Below, piece by piece: positions 50,312-61,038 of a stretch of DNA of 64,000 bases (positions are counted from its first letter, which is position 1; the number at the start of each line of letters is the position of its first letter). A program made the translations under genes and the position numbers. The DNA lies in contig NZ_SJPT01000003.1 in NCBI RefSeq assembly GCF_007860095.1, forward strand, positions 641,764 to 705,763, given 5' to 3'. This stretch comes from Novipirellula galeiformis (GTDB taxonomy: Bacteria > Planctomycetota > Planctomycetia > Pirellulales > Pirellulaceae). Under the pieces are notes generated by a model. The model had not been told where the DNA came from. It ran no database searches and saw only the letters and a program-made list of their open reading frames with translations.

Positions 50312-51241
50312 ATGATTGTGATTGCCCGACGATACGGTCAACTCGGTAACCGCTTGTGGCTCTACGCGCATATGATCGGAGCCGCAGCGGAGTACGGGGT
50401 CTCTGTTGCGAATCCTTGCTTTCACGAGTATGCCGATCTATTTCCGTCCACGCGAGCCGATCTCTGGTGTCGCTATCCGGAGGTTTCTCCGCCAGAAATG
50501 GAACTCGAACGCAGGCCGGTTCCTTCACGATGGCAGCGCAAACTCCTAGCCAAGGGTATCTACTTGGTCGGGAAAACGCTGCACCGACTGCCTCTGCGAA
50601 ACTATCCCGCGCACGTCATTCGCCTTCCAGACAACGAATCCTACGACCTGCAAAGCGACGCCTTTCGTGAATTGGCCACCAGCAAACGGCCGGTGCTGGT
50701 GATGGGTTGGGAATTTCGCTGCGACTCACTCTTCGAGAAACATGCGGCGGAAATCCGTCGACATTTCCGTCTTGCTCCCGAACATAGCGAACCGGTGCAG
50801 CAGTGTATCGACGAGGCCCGCCAACGCTCCGATATCGTCGTGGGCATCCATATCCGTCATGGCGATTACGCGACGTACATGAACGGCCGTTACTTTTACG
50901 AGGTCAGTGACTACGCCGCGAAGATGCGCCAAATTCAGGCCCAATTTTCGCCGCGGCGAGTGACATTCCTCGTGTGCTCCAATGCGAACCTTAACCACGA
51001 TGATTTTGCGGGGCTTGACATTCAGTTTGGACCAGGCCACCTCGCGCAAGACATGTACGCGCTAGCCGAAACGGACCTGATCATTGGTCCTCCGAGTACC
51101 TTCAGCATGTGGGCGTCGTTCTATGGAAATACCCCGCTTTGGACCATGGCGGACCGCAACGAAACGATTGACGTACATTCGCTCACACCCGAGCTTTTTC
51201 TGGAGTCCTCCGTGAACCAGACCACCAAGTTGGCGAGCTGA
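50312..51241 (+). CDS. Fucosyltransferase-like glycosyltransferase (GT11 type)
   Basis: 309 residues. The pattern of alpha-1,2-fucosyltransferase-like enzymes is visible: GQLGNRLWLYAHMIGAA at the N terminus, GIHIRHGDYATYMNGRY near 187-203 (the HxRxGD nucleotide-sugar motif) and ETDLIIGPPSTFSMWASFYG near 250-269. It presumably transfers fucose or a related deoxysugar from a GDP-sugar to a surface glycan; the acceptor is unknown. ATG 50312 is preceded by AGGAGTG at a good distance. It is not in an operon with other glycan genes. Confidence 0.88.
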   Translation: MIVIARRYGQLGNRLWLYAHMIGAAAEYGVSVANPCFHEYADLFPSTRADLWCRYPEVSPPEMELERRPVPSRWQRKLLAKGIYLVGKTLHRLPLRNYPAHVIRLPDNESYDLQSDAFRELATSKRPVLVMGWEFRCDSLFEKHAAEIRRHFRLAPEHSEPVQQCIDEARQRSDIVVGIHIRHGDYATYMNGRYFYEVSDYAAKMRQIQAQFSPRRVTFLVCSNANLNHDDFAGLDIQFGPGHLAQDMYALAETDLIIGPPSTFSMWASFYGNTPLWTMADRNETIDVHSLTPELFLESSVNQTTKLAS

Positions 51242-51393
51242 TCGAGACCTGAAGACTGCCAGATTAGGGCCTAATAGCAGCGACAGCAGTAGGCATTATT
51301 TGCTGGCGTCGCTACCGCGGCTAAGGCAACGATGTGGGTAATCCACCACTTCGCTGCGTTGCCCACCGGGGTCAATGCGACTTGCATCACATG

Positions 51394-52797
51394 CTAGCGC
51401 GTCATCACTTCACGGCATACATCCGAGACCGCCTCGGCCGAGGCCAAATGAAAAGTCGGAATTCGGTTGGCGATCAACGGGCCTGCCGCAGCCGAGTAGT
51501 CATTGATATCCATCGTGTTGACGATCACCGCCACCGCTCGACCGCGTCGAGATAACCCGATCAACGCTGCCAACGATTCGGGAGAGCAACGCTGTAGAAT
51601 CACCAAGACCGTCGTCTCGGACGAGATTTTTGCTTCCGCTTCAACCAATAATTCAGCCAGCGTCAATCCATCGGTTCGCTCTAGACGAGCCAAGGTGCGA
51701 ATCATTTCGCGAAGCGCCACCGGACCGCGGGTTGCCATTTGTGTCACCGGCATTAACCGGTCGCTCTCACTTTGCATCGATGCCGCATCCTTCACGACGT
51801 CTCGGACGCGGTCATCCCCCACCCAACCCTCGGTGCGAATCCGATCGGCTGCGTCGCGTCCATTGCTCACCAAACCGAACGGTTCGCCCGCATCGTGTAA
51901 CGCGTGCGCGATGGACGCGGCTGCAGAGATCGCTAAATCGCTTCGCACCGGTTCGTGCTCGGACGGATTGGTCGCAACATGCAAATCCAAAACCAATGTC
52001 GCTCCGGCAATCGACGATGGTTCGTAGATTTTGCTGTGCAGCGTCCCTGTTCGAGCGGTCGCTGCCCAGTGGACACTGCGCAATGGATCGCCGGTTTGCC
52101 AACGTCGGATGCCACGCAGTCGCGTGGGATCGTCCATGACATTTTCCCGCATACGGATCTCACCAATCGGGCGTCTCGACCCAATATCGTAGCGAGATAA
52201 CGGCACCACGTTGGGCAGCACGGTGACGTATTGCGGTTCGGCCCCCAAGCGATAGCGGCGATACATCCCCATCAAATCCCCCGTCTCTAAAACCGTGGGA
52301 CCGATTTGAAAATAGCCGCGTCGACGACACGTCACTTCGTAATGCAGCGACTTGGATTCTCCGCCCCACAACATCATCACATCGAGACGGTCACCATCGA
52401 TCGCCAAAGCGGCGGTCGAAACCGTTCCTGGCTGGATTGCGTTGCGAGGTAACAAATCTTCGACCAACACCCACAAAACCGGCAACCGGCTCCGATTCGT
52501 GATCGTCACTTCGACCTCGAACTGCGAGCCGATTTTGTGTTCGACGTTACCGCTGCGGCGGACCGCGATCGTAGAATCGGTCCAGGTGTTCGCAAGAAAC
52601 CAATTCGCGCCCACCAAGATTGCGGTGGCGATGGCGGCCAAAACCCACAACGACGCTCCGAAAAGCATGCCGACCAACAACATCGCACAAATTCCCGCAA
52701 TCATCCCAAAACTCGGCAAGCTCGGCTTGGGCCGATCGCGACTGGATTGCAGTGAAGGCGAGGACGGCATGGCGTAATTCGACAGAGTGTGGCCCAA
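51394..52797 (-). CDS. DUF58 membrane protein
   Basis: 467 residues (ATG 52770 would remove nine). Two adjacent membrane segments (MIAGICAMLLVGMLFG, SLWVLAAIATAILVGANWFLA) are followed by a beta-rich domain with EVEVTITNRSRLPVLWVLVED, RRRGYFQIGP and then the DUF58 hallmark RGIRRWQTGDPLRSVHWAATARTGTLHSKIYEP. The C-terminal part is VWA-like (TLVLDLHVATNPSEHEP). DUF58 proteins usually stand beside MoxR ATPases and VWA proteins in putative chaperone or assembly systems; none is next to this gene. It faces the TIM-barrel gene across a 469-base divergent region. Confidence 0.93.
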   Translation of the reverse strand: MGHTLSNYAMPSSPSLQSSRDRPKPSLPSFGMIAGICAMLLVGMLFGASLWVLAAIATAILVGANWFLANTWTDSTIAVRRSGNVEHKIGSQFEVEVTITNRSRLPVLWVLVEDLLPRNAIQPGTVSTAALAIDGDRLDVMMLWGGESKSLHYEVTCRRRGYFQIGPTVLETGDLMGMYRRYRLGAEPQYVTVLPNVVPLSRYDIGSRRPIGEIRMRENVMDDPTRLRGIRRWQTGDPLRSVHWAATARTGTLHSKIYEPSSIAGATLVLDLHVATNPSEHEPVRSDLAISAAASIAHALHDAGEPFGLVSNGRDAADRIRTEGWVGDDRVRDVVKDAASMQSESDRLMPVTQMATRGPVALREMIRTLARLERTDGLTLAELLVEAEAKISSETTVLVILQRCSPESLAALIGLSRRGRAVAVIVNTMDINDYSAAAGPLIANRIPTFHLASAEAVSDVCREVMTR

Positions 52798-53266
52798 TGA
52801 ATTAGTGCGGGACGGATTGAATCCCGATCGAGACGGTACTCCGCTTCGCTGCGGACCGGCCTACCGTTTCCCGCCTCGCCCGCGAGAACCGAGGAATGGA
52901 GTTTATCACGATTGAGTCGGGGGCAAACGGTGTCGCCTGCGATTTCCACCCCAATCCGATCCTATTGTAGCCACCCCAAAGATGACGGATGGTTGCTTGC
53001 GTGAGACTCACTTGCTGGCCTCCACTTGCCGGCCCCCGTAGCGCAACACACGATTTTCGGATACATTCAAATCACCGTTTACGTTGTCGGGCGACGGCGT
53101 TGCTTGGACGAGATCCCTCGGACGCCATCGTCCACGTCGGCGTTGCCCTTCCCCCTTTCCCTCCCTTGCCGCCCCGGTTCGTCGAGAGACACCGAGCGAT
53201 TCGCTTGGACGAGACGATCGTCCGTCCTCACCGACGTCCCGCAAGGTTAACCCATGGACCCGACCA
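52798..53266. other. Divergent intergenic region
   Basis: 469 bases between the DUF58 and TIM-barrel genes. A frame reads from 53084 into the latter, but the peptide is low-complexity and unlike the family. No motif recognised. Confidence 0.45.
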
Positions 53267-54232
53267 ATGATGAAGCTTGGATTTGTCAGCGCCATTCTTC
53301 CAGACCAGAATCTCGAAGAGGTCTTCGCGACAGCCTCTCGCTGCGGATACGACTGTGTTGAAATGATGTGTTGGCCCGTGGGCAAAGCGAGTCGCCGTTA
53401 CGCCGGGGTGACCCATGTCGATGTGACCGACTTTGACGAAGGCGATGCGGACGCGGTGCGGCAACTCGCTGAGCGATACAAAATTGAAATCAGCTCGCTG
53501 GGGTATTACCCAAACCCGTTGGCGCCCGACAAAGCCGAAGCGGAACAAGCGGTTAGCCACCTACAGCATTTGATCCAAGCCGCAGCGTTGCTGGGCGTGG
53601 GACGAGTCACAAGCTTCGCAGGACGCGACTGGACAAAATCGATCGACGACAATTGGCCCCGTTTCCTGGAAACCTGGAAGCCACTCGTCGCCGCTGCAGA
53701 ACAGCAAGAGGTGAAAATTGGCATCGAGAATTGCCCGATGTTGTTTTCATCCGACGAATGGCCGGGAGGCAAAAACTTGGCGATCAATCCAGTGACCTGG
53801 AGGAGAATGTTCGACGCGATTCCGAGTCCCTATTTCGGTTTGAACTATGACCCGTCCCATCTGATATGGCAACAGATGGATTACTTGGCTCCGATGCGTG
53901 AATTTGCAGATCGGCTCGTGCATGTTCACGCCAAGGACGTTCGCGTGGATCGCCACCGCTTAGATCAAGTCGGGATCCTAGGCTGCCCCGCGGACTATCA
54001 CTCACCCAAATTGCCTGGCATGGGAGACGTCAATTGGGGGCAATTCTTTTCCGTGCTCAGCGATGTCGGCTATCAAGGCCCCGTATGTGTCGAGGTCGAG
54101 GATCGCGCTTACGAAGGATCCGCGGAAGCACGCGAATTATCGCTCCAGCAAAGTTGTACCTACCTGCGCAACTATGTGCCGCGTCCCGTGCGTCCGGTTG
54201 ACAATAATCAGGACGGGGGTGCAATCACCTAA
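53267..54232 (+). CDS. Sugar phosphate isomerase/epimerase-like TIM-barrel protein
   Basis: 321 residues from ATG 53267 (an adjacent ATG at 53270). It is a xylose-isomerase-like barrel: [50 protein letters not shown] with the metal Glu, [16 protein letters not shown] with Asp/His, LVHVHAKDV and a final [15 protein letters not shown]. The metal ligands Glu, Asp, His and Glu are all in place. Family members isomerise or epimerise sugars or their phosphates, or cleave inositol derivatives; substrate not assignable. Single gene. The C-terminal [15 protein letters not shown] is a short tail. Confidence 0.92.
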   Translation: MMKLGFVSAILPDQNLEEVFATASRCGYDCVEMMCWPVGKASRRYAGVTHVDVTDFDEGDADAVRQLAERYKIEISSLGYYPNPLAPDKAEAEQAVSHLQHLIQAAALLGVGRVTSFAGRDWTKSIDDNWPRFLETWKPLVAAAEQQEVKIGIENCPMLFSSDEWPGGKNLAINPVTWRRMFDAIPSPYFGLNYDPSHLIWQQMDYLAPMREFADRLVHVHAKDVRVDRHRLDQVGILGCPADYHSPKLPGMGDVNWGQFFSVLSDVGYQGPVCVEVEDRAYEGSAEARELSLQQSCTYLRNYVPRPVRPVDNNQDGGAIT

Positions 54233-54320
54233 GTCGAATCGAAAACCGAGGCCCTACTTGATTGAATGCGACGTTCTAGCCGAGGTGCACCGTGCTGGGG
54301 GTCACCGCGTGGCGTCTCGC

Positions 54321-55160
54321 TCAGCCAAGTGCCACGTCAAGGATCATCATGATGGTGAACCCGATCATCAAGCAGATCGTGGCCAGATCGACGTTGCCTT
54401 CGCGATGCGATTCAGGGATCAATTCTTCGACGACCACGAAGATCATCGCCCCTGCGGCAAAGCTCAATGCATACGGCAGTACGGTCGCGGAGTAGGTTAC
54501 CGCAGCGGCACCGACGACCGCTGCGATCGGTTCCACCGCCGCAGAGAGTTGTCCATACCAAAACGCTTTAGCACGCGACATCCCGTCCATGCGAAGCGGC
54601 ATCGAAACCGCGGTTCCTTCGGGGAAGTTTTGCAACCCGATTCCGAGCGTCAACGCGAGTGCTCCCGCAATCCCACCAGCCGCATCCCCTTGCATCACCC
54701 CGCCAAACGCGACCCCAATCGCAAGTCCCTCGGGAATATTGTGCAACGTGATCGCCAAGACCAGCAACGTGCTGCGCCGCCAACGCGTCTTGGGACCTTC
54801 GGATTCATCCAGGGAAGAGCCCAGATGCAGGTGGGGCAACAATTTATCGCACGCCAACAACGTCGCACCGCCCAACAGAAATCCGATCGCTGCGGGAAAC
54901 CAGGAGGGTTCGGGACGATGCTCGGAGATCTCGATCGCCGGTGCCAGCAACGACCAATAACTGGCCGCAATCATCACGCCCCCAGACAATCCCAACATGG
55001 CGTCCAAGCATTTTTGGTTGACCGCCTTGGTCAGGAACACCAACGCAGCACCACACGCCGTGACCGCCCAGGTGAACAGTCCCGCTAACCCTGCCTGAGC
55101 GACCGGGGAGAGAGCAAAAAACTCGTTCTTTAACATCATCAATGAATCAAATGAATCCAT
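54321..55160 (-). CDS. ZIP family metal transporter
   Basis: 279 residues, eight predicted membrane segments. The metal motifs of the family are [10 protein letters not shown] (H140, N141, E144) and [10 protein letters not shown] (N178, E181), plus [16 protein letters not shown] hydrophilic loop with [21 protein letters not shown] (about 110-130) is the usual variable His loop. It imports or moves Zn, Fe or Mn; in this GufA-like subgroup the direction is usually into the cytosol. Single gene; convergent with the TIM-barrel gene. Confidence 0.93.
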   Translation of the reverse strand: MDSFDSLMMLKNEFFALSPVAQAGLAGLFTWAVTACGAALVFLTKAVNQKCLDAMLGLSGGVMIAASYWSLLAPAIEISEHRPEPSWFPAAIGFLLGGATLLACDKLLPHLHLGSSLDESEGPKTRWRRSTLLVLAITLHNIPEGLAIGVAFGGVMQGDAAGGIAGALALTLGIGLQNFPEGTAVSMPLRMDGMSRAKAFWYGQLSAAVEPIAAVVGAAAVTYSATVLPYALSFAAGAMIFVVVEELIPESHREGNVDLATICLMIGFTIMMILDVALG

Positions 55161-55389
55161 TCGGCGTCTCTGCGAAGCGGGGGGATATCAAGGCAAATCG
55201 CGGCATTGCGGAGACGATTGATATCGAAAAGTGTTTTCTTAGCGTTTTACCCCGCTCGCGAAAACCCACAGCAACCGCGAAGTCACGCTCTCGCAAAGGG
55301 GGGTGACGGGCCGATGGTTGATTCAGTATTGGATGCAGTGGGAAAGCCCCCCGATGGTGGCAGCCGCGAGTCAAGATCGCGAGATTCGA

Positions 55390-57078
55390 TCAATCGTCTT
55401 CACCACCGCGACGAGAGCGACGAATCGATCGCGTGATCCCGTACCCCATCGCCACCGCGACGCAGCAACCGACAACGCCAGGCACAGAGAAGCCCAATAA
55501 CGTAGGCGGAACTTGGTTGCTGTAGAGCGACGCAGACCCCATGAACAATGCCGCCGTCAGAATCCCCATCACGAGTCGATTGACGATCGGCTCGAGCCGA
55601 CGGTGTTGCAAATGAACGTCGAACTTCCCACGTTTAAAATTGTGCAAAATATCGGCAGCGTCTTTGGGAAGGATGCCGATCAGACGCTCCCAATCGTCAA
55701 CGTTGGACTTCAATCGCCCGTACAGTTTTTTTGGCGAGAAGCGACGCAGCATCGCTCGTTGGCCGTACGGTTGAATCAGTTCGGCAAGACTGAATTGCGG
55801 ATTGAGTTGATGCGCGGTCCCCTCCAGCATGACGAGCACCTTCAGCAGCATCGCGACTTTGGCGGGCAGGTAGATGCGGTGCTCGCGAATGATCGTAACG
55901 ATTTCGTGCAAACAACCACTCAAATCGAATTCATCCAACGATTGATGGGCATATTCGTCGAACAACTCTTGGATCGCCCCGTTCAAATCCGGTTCGTCAA
56001 AGTCCGCGGGAACTTCCCCCACACGCGCCACCAATTCGGTGATTTTCGTGGCGTCTTGCCCCACCGCAGCAATCAAGCCCGATTCAAGATCCTCACGCAA
56101 ATTGTCATCAATACGCCCCACCATCCCGCAATCGAGAACCCCTATCATCGCTTGCCCGCTTCCTTCGCCATCGCTAACGAGCGGCTCGTTCAACACCATC
56201 AGGTTGCCTGGGTGCGGATCGGCGTGATAGAAGCCATCGCGAAAAATCATCTCGACAAACAGATTCGCGCCACGATGTGCGATCTCGTCCAGGTCTAAAC
56301 CGGAAGCCTCGAGGCTCGCTTTTTCCGAAACGCTGATCCCTACGAATCGCTCCATCGTCAACACTCGACGCGAACTTAGCTCGGGGTAGGGTTGCGCAAA
56401 GCGGATTCCAGGGCGATCGCTGAAATTACGGCGAAAACGCTCCATATTTCTCAGCTCGCGATCAAAGTCCAACTCCTTCATCAACGTCTTCTGGAACTCG
56501 CGCATCGTTTGCACAGGGCGATATAATCTCAACCGAGTGGATTGCTGTTCGGCGAGTTCGGCGAGTTTCGTCATGATCTCTAAGTCATTGACGATGCGGC
56601 GTTCAATCCCTGCGTGTTGCACCTTGACCACGACCGGGTCCCCCTGGTGCGTCGTCGCGCGGTGGACCTGACCAATCGAAGCGGATGCCATCGCGACCGT
56701 CTCAAAGTCGGCATACAAATCGCCCACGGGGGCGCCTAGTTCCGATTCGATCATGGCAATCACCACACTCGGTTCGTCCGCCGGCGTGTTGGCACGCAAT
56801 TGAGCTAGTTCATCAGCAAGGGTTTGCCCGACCAAGTCCGGACGAGTGCTCAAGACTTGCCCCAACTTGATGAACGTCGTCCCCAGCTCCGTCATCGCAA
56901 TGCGAATCCGTTGCTCGGTCGTCCACTCGTTCCCATCACAGCGACCGCGGATGCGATCCAACCATGGGATCGGCACACTCGACAACCAATCCGCCAATCC
57001 GTGCTTGGCAAGCACCGCTACGACTTCACGGAATCGGTCGGCGTTGCGGACCAGCTGGGGGACGTCGACCAGATCCAT
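55390..57078 (-). CDS. ABC1/UbiB family protein kinase-like protein
   Basis: 562 residues from ATG 57078. FIKLGQVLSTRPDLVG (KxGQ motif region), MASASIGQVHRA (Ala-rich nucleotide loop), VVVKVQHAGIE with the Lys, MKELDFDRELRNM, DGFYHADPHPGNLMVL (catalytic) and GVLDCGMVGRI are all present, with two membrane segments at the C terminus (VMGILTAALFMGSASLY; VVGCCVAVAMGYGITRS). UbiB proteins act in ubiquinone or other isoprenoid-lipid metabolism as atypical ATPases. The frame is open to 57258, but the family start is MDLVDVPQLVRN. Confidence 0.94.
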   Translation of the reverse strand: MDLVDVPQLVRNADRFREVVAVLAKHGLADWLSSVPIPWLDRIRGRCDGNEWTTEQRIRIAMTELGTTFIKLGQVLSTRPDLVGQTLADELAQLRANTPADEPSVVIAMIESELGAPVGDLYADFETVAMASASIGQVHRATTHQGDPVVVKVQHAGIERRIVNDLEIMTKLAELAEQQSTRLRLYRPVQTMREFQKTLMKELDFDRELRNMERFRRNFSDRPGIRFAQPYPELSSRRVLTMERFVGISVSEKASLEASGLDLDEIAHRGANLFVEMIFRDGFYHADPHPGNLMVLNEPLVSDGEGSGQAMIGVLDCGMVGRIDDNLREDLESGLIAAVGQDATKITELVARVGEVPADFDEPDLNGAIQELFDEYAHQSLDEFDLSGCLHEIVTIIREHRIYLPAKVAMLLKVLVMLEGTAHQLNPQFSLAELIQPYGQRAMLRRFSPKKLYGRLKSNVDDWERLIGILPKDAADILHNFKRGKFDVHLQHRRLEPIVNRLVMGILTAALFMGSASLYSNQVPPTLLGFSVPGVVGCCVAVAMGYGITRSIRRSRRGGEDD

Positions 57079-57557
57079 GTGCGTTGGTTTTAAAGTGGAA
57101 AACGAGAAGTGAAAGTCGCGGCGGACCAAAGCAAACGCAGATCTGGCCCCTCGAATCATAACAACGCAACCCCAATGCCGAAACGAACACGTCGGAGGTT
57201 TACGATTGCATTGCCACAAGCGGTGGTGGACATCGGCGGGCACTGTGCACCTACGCACGACACCAATCAGATTGTGACTGTTTCTCGCATTTCACGCCGC
57301 GGTTGAAACCGGATTACCAACGGCATCGAACCGGGGTTGCATCGCGGACCATAAGCCGAGCGAATTGTGTCAACATCCCCCTTTGCTGGCACCGCGTTTG
57401 CACGGCACGTGGATTTACCCCACGGACTGCCATCGATGGGTGACCAGCGGGGCAAGTGGAAATGGGCTTGCTAAGCTTCATTGCATCGGTCGTTGGCGCC
57501 GCAGTGAAGCGAAGCTTTCGTGGCTAGCGACGAACCAAGCAACAAGGAATTTCAATC
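57079..57557. other. Divergent intergenic region UbiB-like/trxC
   Basis: 479 bases, no recognised gene. Holds promoters for both flanking genes; no clear operator or hairpin was seen. Confidence 0.45.
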
Positions 57558-57977
57558 GTGAATCTGGTCTGCTCTAAATGTGCCGCGGTGAATCGCGTGC
57601 CCGAGTCAAAGACACATGACAAGCCCGTTTGCGGCAAGTGCAAACAACCGCTGCTGCCGACGCAACCGGTCGATTTGAGTGAAGACCAATTTGCAAAATT
57701 CATTGCCCGTACCGATGTCCCGGTGCTGGTCGATTTCTGGGCTCCGTGGTGTGGTCCTTGTCGGATGATGGCACCGGATTTTGCAAAGGCAGCCGAAACG
57801 CTATCGCCTCGCATCATTCTTGCCAAACTGAATACGGAAGCCGCTCCACAAACGGCGTCTCGGTTTTCCATCTCCGGCATCCCCACGATGATTCTGTTCA
57901 AGGCCGGAGCTGAGGTCGCGCGTCAGTCGGGGGCGATTGACATGCAACAAATCGTGGCGTTCGCGAGCCGCAGTTAG
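57558..57977 (+). CDS. trxC: Thioredoxin 2 (zinc-binding N terminus)
   Basis: 139 residues. The N-terminal zinc site has C5/C8 and C25/C28. The thioredoxin fold follows with VLVDFWAPWCGPCRMMAP (active-site C65 and C68), a cis-Pro in SGIPTMILFKAG and a C-terminal helix. Trx2 reduces protein disulfides in the cytosol and is often linked to oxidative stress. The start is GTG 57558 with AAGGAA eight bases upstream. Single gene; downstream lies the glgX remnant. Confidence 0.95.
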   Translation: MNLVCSKCAAVNRVPESKTHDKPVCGKCKQPLLPTQPVDLSEDQFAKFIARTDVPVLVDFWAPWCGPCRMMAPDFAKAAETLSPRIILAKLNTEAAPQTASRFSISGIPTMILFKAGAEVARQSGAIDMQQIVAFASRS

Positions 57978-58148
57978 CTCAAACACCACGTCGCGGTCTT
58001 GCGGTCGCTGCGGTGCATTGGGTTCACCCTCAATCCAAAGATCGTAACTCCAAAATTTTTAAGTTGCGTTCACGACGATACTGCCGTCGGGGTGGTTGTC
58101 GGGCGTCGTGTTTTCCTCGTAGCGAAATTCTGCTGCCGATTTAGGGGG

Positions 58149-58591
58149 GTGAACTTTGCACCCACCGTCGCCTACGACATCGAGATTCTCCGCGGCATGG
58201 TCAAGGCACGGCACGCCGCCAGGATCGAGGTCATCTTGGTTGTCGCCTACAACCACACCTGCGAAGGCGATCATCGCGGACCGAGTTACAGTTTCAAGGG
58301 CATCGACAGCAGTTCGGCCTACATGATGACCGGCAACCGAACTCGCCGTTTGCGGACTACAGCGGCACCGGAAACACGCTGCACACGGCCAATCGAGCCA
58401 TCCGCCGACACATCGTCGATAGCCTGCGTTTCTGGGACACCCAAATGCACGTCGGCGGGTTTCGTTTCTACTTGGCTTCCGTGTTTACGCGGAACTCGGA
58501 CGGTTCCATCAATCTGAGCGTCCCACCCATCATCAGCGAAACCGGCACCGAGGCTCAACTTACGAACAATCGATTGATTGCCGAGCCCTGA
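58149..58591 (+). pseudogene. glgX: Remnant of glycogen debranching enzyme
   Basis: Two joined frames read as the middle of GlgX. First: [19 protein letters not shown], then [19 protein letters not shown] and [17 protein letters not shown]. After a one-base loss near 58337: [58 protein letters not shown] and a stop at 58589. The catalytic nucleophile region, normally DGFRFDLASV, reads [10 protein letters not shown], so Asp is Tyr. Both ends of the enzyme are missing (usual length about 700 residues). It is clearly a non-functional remnant, one of three carbon-metabolism pseudogenes here. Confidence 0.85.
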
Positions 58592-58845
58592 GACGCTGAT
58601 GGCCAATTCCAACTCGGCTCAAAGTTTCCTAGGCAACGTTGGATGCAACGGATCATCGCGTTTCGAAAAACGCATCCATTGATCAGCCGATCGCGGTTTT
58701 GGCGAGACGACGCTAAATGGTATGGAGCCAACCACGCGAAATCGTGAATGCGCCCGCTACGTGGTCCAGCCTCACTCGGTGGTGGTACTGAGCTCGTAGC
58801 GGAAAAACGTAAGCAAACGGTTCCCCCCCTCGCTAAACCGGCTTA

Positions 58846-59907
58846 CTAAGAAACCGTTGGGTGACGCTTCTTCCATGCGGGTTGCATCTGTCGCGGTGCC
58901 TGTAGCCATCCTTGCTGGACGTACCACTGCGTGGTTTGCGCTAGCCGTTGTTGCAACGAATAGTCTGGGGTAAAGCCGGTATCGCGATTCAGAGCCGCCG
59001 CGGTGCAAGTCCACGATCCGGCGGTCGCCTCGCGAGCCTTGTCCCAGTTGAGGACATGAGGTCGCCGCACGATTTGTGAAACCAATTCATTCACCGCAGC
59101 AATCGCCCACACCGCTGATTTAGGACTGCGGATAACCCAGGCATGGTAGCGGCCGAGTGTACGGCCAATCATCCGGCCAAGCTCGGCATAGGTGGGATTC
59201 TCTTCGTCGGTAGCGAAGTAGACGCCCTGAGCATCGTCGGGGTTGGTCGTCACGCGGAGTCCCCGACTTGAAGCCAAAATCAAGGCCTTAGCCAAGTCTT
59301 CGGCGTGGATCACCGAAACGCGATCCTCATCAAACCCTGGGGCCAAATGGAAGCCAAATTTCGCGATCGTTTTGAACATTTCCAAGCCATTGGGATCCCC
59401 TTGCCCCAACACGATCGGCGGTCGCACAATCGTCGTGGGCACCTCCCCTGCGAACCGCATCGCGGCGCGCTCTCCGGCGAGCTTGCTGCGGCCGTAATCG
59501 GAAACCGGTTTGCATGCCTCTGCTTCGCTGCGCGGCTGATCGCCCAAACTCGGGCCGGCGGCGGCCAATGAGGAAACGACCGTTAAAATGGGGGCGCGGT
59601 CGATTTCGCTACAACATGCTGCGACATTGGCCACCCCCTGCTCATTGACCTTAGCGTAGTCCTTCGTTCGAAGGCACTTGGTTACGCCGGCGAGGTGATA
59701 AACCACATCGACTCCGTCCAGGGCGCGATGAATCGAGTTGCGATCACTGACATCGCCAACCGCAAAACGAGGGTGAAACGCTTCCAATTGACTGCGATCG
59801 GAATGCTCACGGACGAGACAGGTGACATCATGTCCACGTCGCATCAGATCGCGAACCAAGTGTGTGCCAATGAACCCCGTCGCTCCCGTCACTAATGCAT
59901 GTGTCAT
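58846..59907 (-). CDS. NAD-dependent epimerase/dehydratase (extended SDR)
   Basis: 353 residues. The cofactor motif TGATGFIG is at 8-15, VYHLAGVT follows near 70, VVSSLAA near 112, and the active-site YGRSK (SDYGRSKLAGE) near 138-142. It is an extended short-chain dehydrogenase with a substrate domain at the C terminus (GRTLGRYHAWVIRSPKSAVWAIA..). Substrates of this group are sugar nucleotides, sterols or dihydroflavonol-like; not assignable here. The gene is intact, unlike its neighbours glgX, glgP and xfp, and has the opposite orientation to them. Confidence 0.93.
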   Translation of the reverse strand: MTHALVTGATGFIGTHLVRDLMRRGHDVTCLVREHSDRSQLEAFHPRFAVGDVSDRNSIHRALDGVDVVYHLAGVTKCLRTKDYAKVNEQGVANVAACCSEIDRAPILTVVSSLAAAGPSLGDQPRSEAEACKPVSDYGRSKLAGERAAMRFAGEVPTTIVRPPIVLGQGDPNGLEMFKTIAKFGFHLAPGFDEDRVSVIHAEDLAKALILASSRGLRVTTNPDDAQGVYFATDEENPTYAELGRMIGRTLGRYHAWVIRSPKSAVWAIAAVNELVSQIVRRPHVLNWDKAREATAGSWTCTAAALNRDTGFTPDYSLQQRLAQTTQWYVQQGWLQAPRQMQPAWKKRHPTVS

Positions 59908-60921
59908 GATCTACCTAACGATAGTAGTATTCCATTCAATGATTTCTATAGGTACCAGTGTTCCAGCTTGGCTCCAAAGCTGACTTGGCTCCACAGCTGA
60001 CGCAAAATACGTACCGTTCAACGGACGCACCTTTCGGGCGACATCACCCTTTAAGAAAGGGGTTGCCCTATCGCTCGAAGGTAGTCAACTCGCACCGCCG
60101 TAACCGCCCCCCGATGGGTCGGTTCGTAAATGGGTACAACAGGACGCAGTCGATCGCTCGCATTACGGTGGCGATCAAGCTGAGCGGTCTCTGACCGCTT
60201 GGAATCATCCCGGGGGGGGGGGAGGCAGGTGGGACAACTGAGCGACGCGAGTTGCAATCATGCCGCCGAGCTGGCCCTAGAGTTTAGTTCCCTATCGCTT
60301 GCTTTGTCGCACTTTTCCCCGATTTCGAGCCATCTTGAGCCGTCGACGATAGGGACAGTAACACCTTTACCGCTTCGATTAGCGCTGCAGGATGTGATGG
60401 GGTTGCAACCAGGTGCGGTCCTCGTCACTCCCGCGGTAATATCGTGGGGATTAATGTCAATCGCATCGCGGGGCCCATCACGTGGATGCTTCGAGATTTG
60501 GATTGAAGAAATACCGCAGGAGCATGTCGGTCATGCATCCGCTGGATTGCCAACCGATCGGGATCATCAATGAACACAAAATAAAACCCGAGTGGTCGCC
60601 TCGCACCATCGCAAAGTATTCTTGCCGGCCGATCAAACCGCGACAAGCTCGGTAGTGGCACAAGGCACCTCGGTCACGGCTGGATCACGTCGGTGTCCAC
60701 GTTTCGCCTCAGCTTTGCAACTCGGATCCCAAGACCACGAGCCACCACCGCGATCACATGTTTTAACACGAGAAGCGGAGGCGTCGATCATATCCGCACA
60801 CCGCAATCGTCCCAGTGTGCGTCGCTACGCGACGTGGTCGAGAAAAACTCGCTGATCCAGAACTGGATCAACGTTTGCGTTTGCGAGTGTCAACTTCCTC
60901 CACCCCCTTCCGCTGCCTTGC
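59908..60921. other. Intergenic region, 1 kb, no recognised gene
   Basis: It holds a run of 11 G (60212-60222) and many short frames. The pattern looks like decayed sequence, but no family was recognised. It lies between two pseudogenes and an intact SDR gene. Confidence 0.5.
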
Positions 60922-61016
60922 GTTGAATCGCGTGGACTGCGTTGAATCGCGTGGACTGCGTTGAATCGCGTGGACTGCGTTGAATCGCGTGGACTGCGTT
61001 GAATCGCGTGGACTTG
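60922..61016. repeat. 19-bp tandem repeat, five units
   Basis: GTTGAATCGCGTGGACTGC repeated at 60922, 60941, 60960, 60979 and 60998 (the last ends TTG). It lies directly before the glgP remnant. Confidence 0.95.
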
Positions 61017-61038
61017 GCAAACCGTTTTTTGGCAAATC

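Noticed and set aside
54063-55088. 341-codon plus-strand frame
   Set aside because: Overlaps the TIM-barrel gene end and lies antisense to the ZIP transporter; composition rich in Arg and Gln without motifs.
60922-61016. CRISPR array
   Set aside because: Units are directly joined without spacers, so this is a simple tandem repeat. The attC-like repeats also lack the short regular repeat-spacer form.
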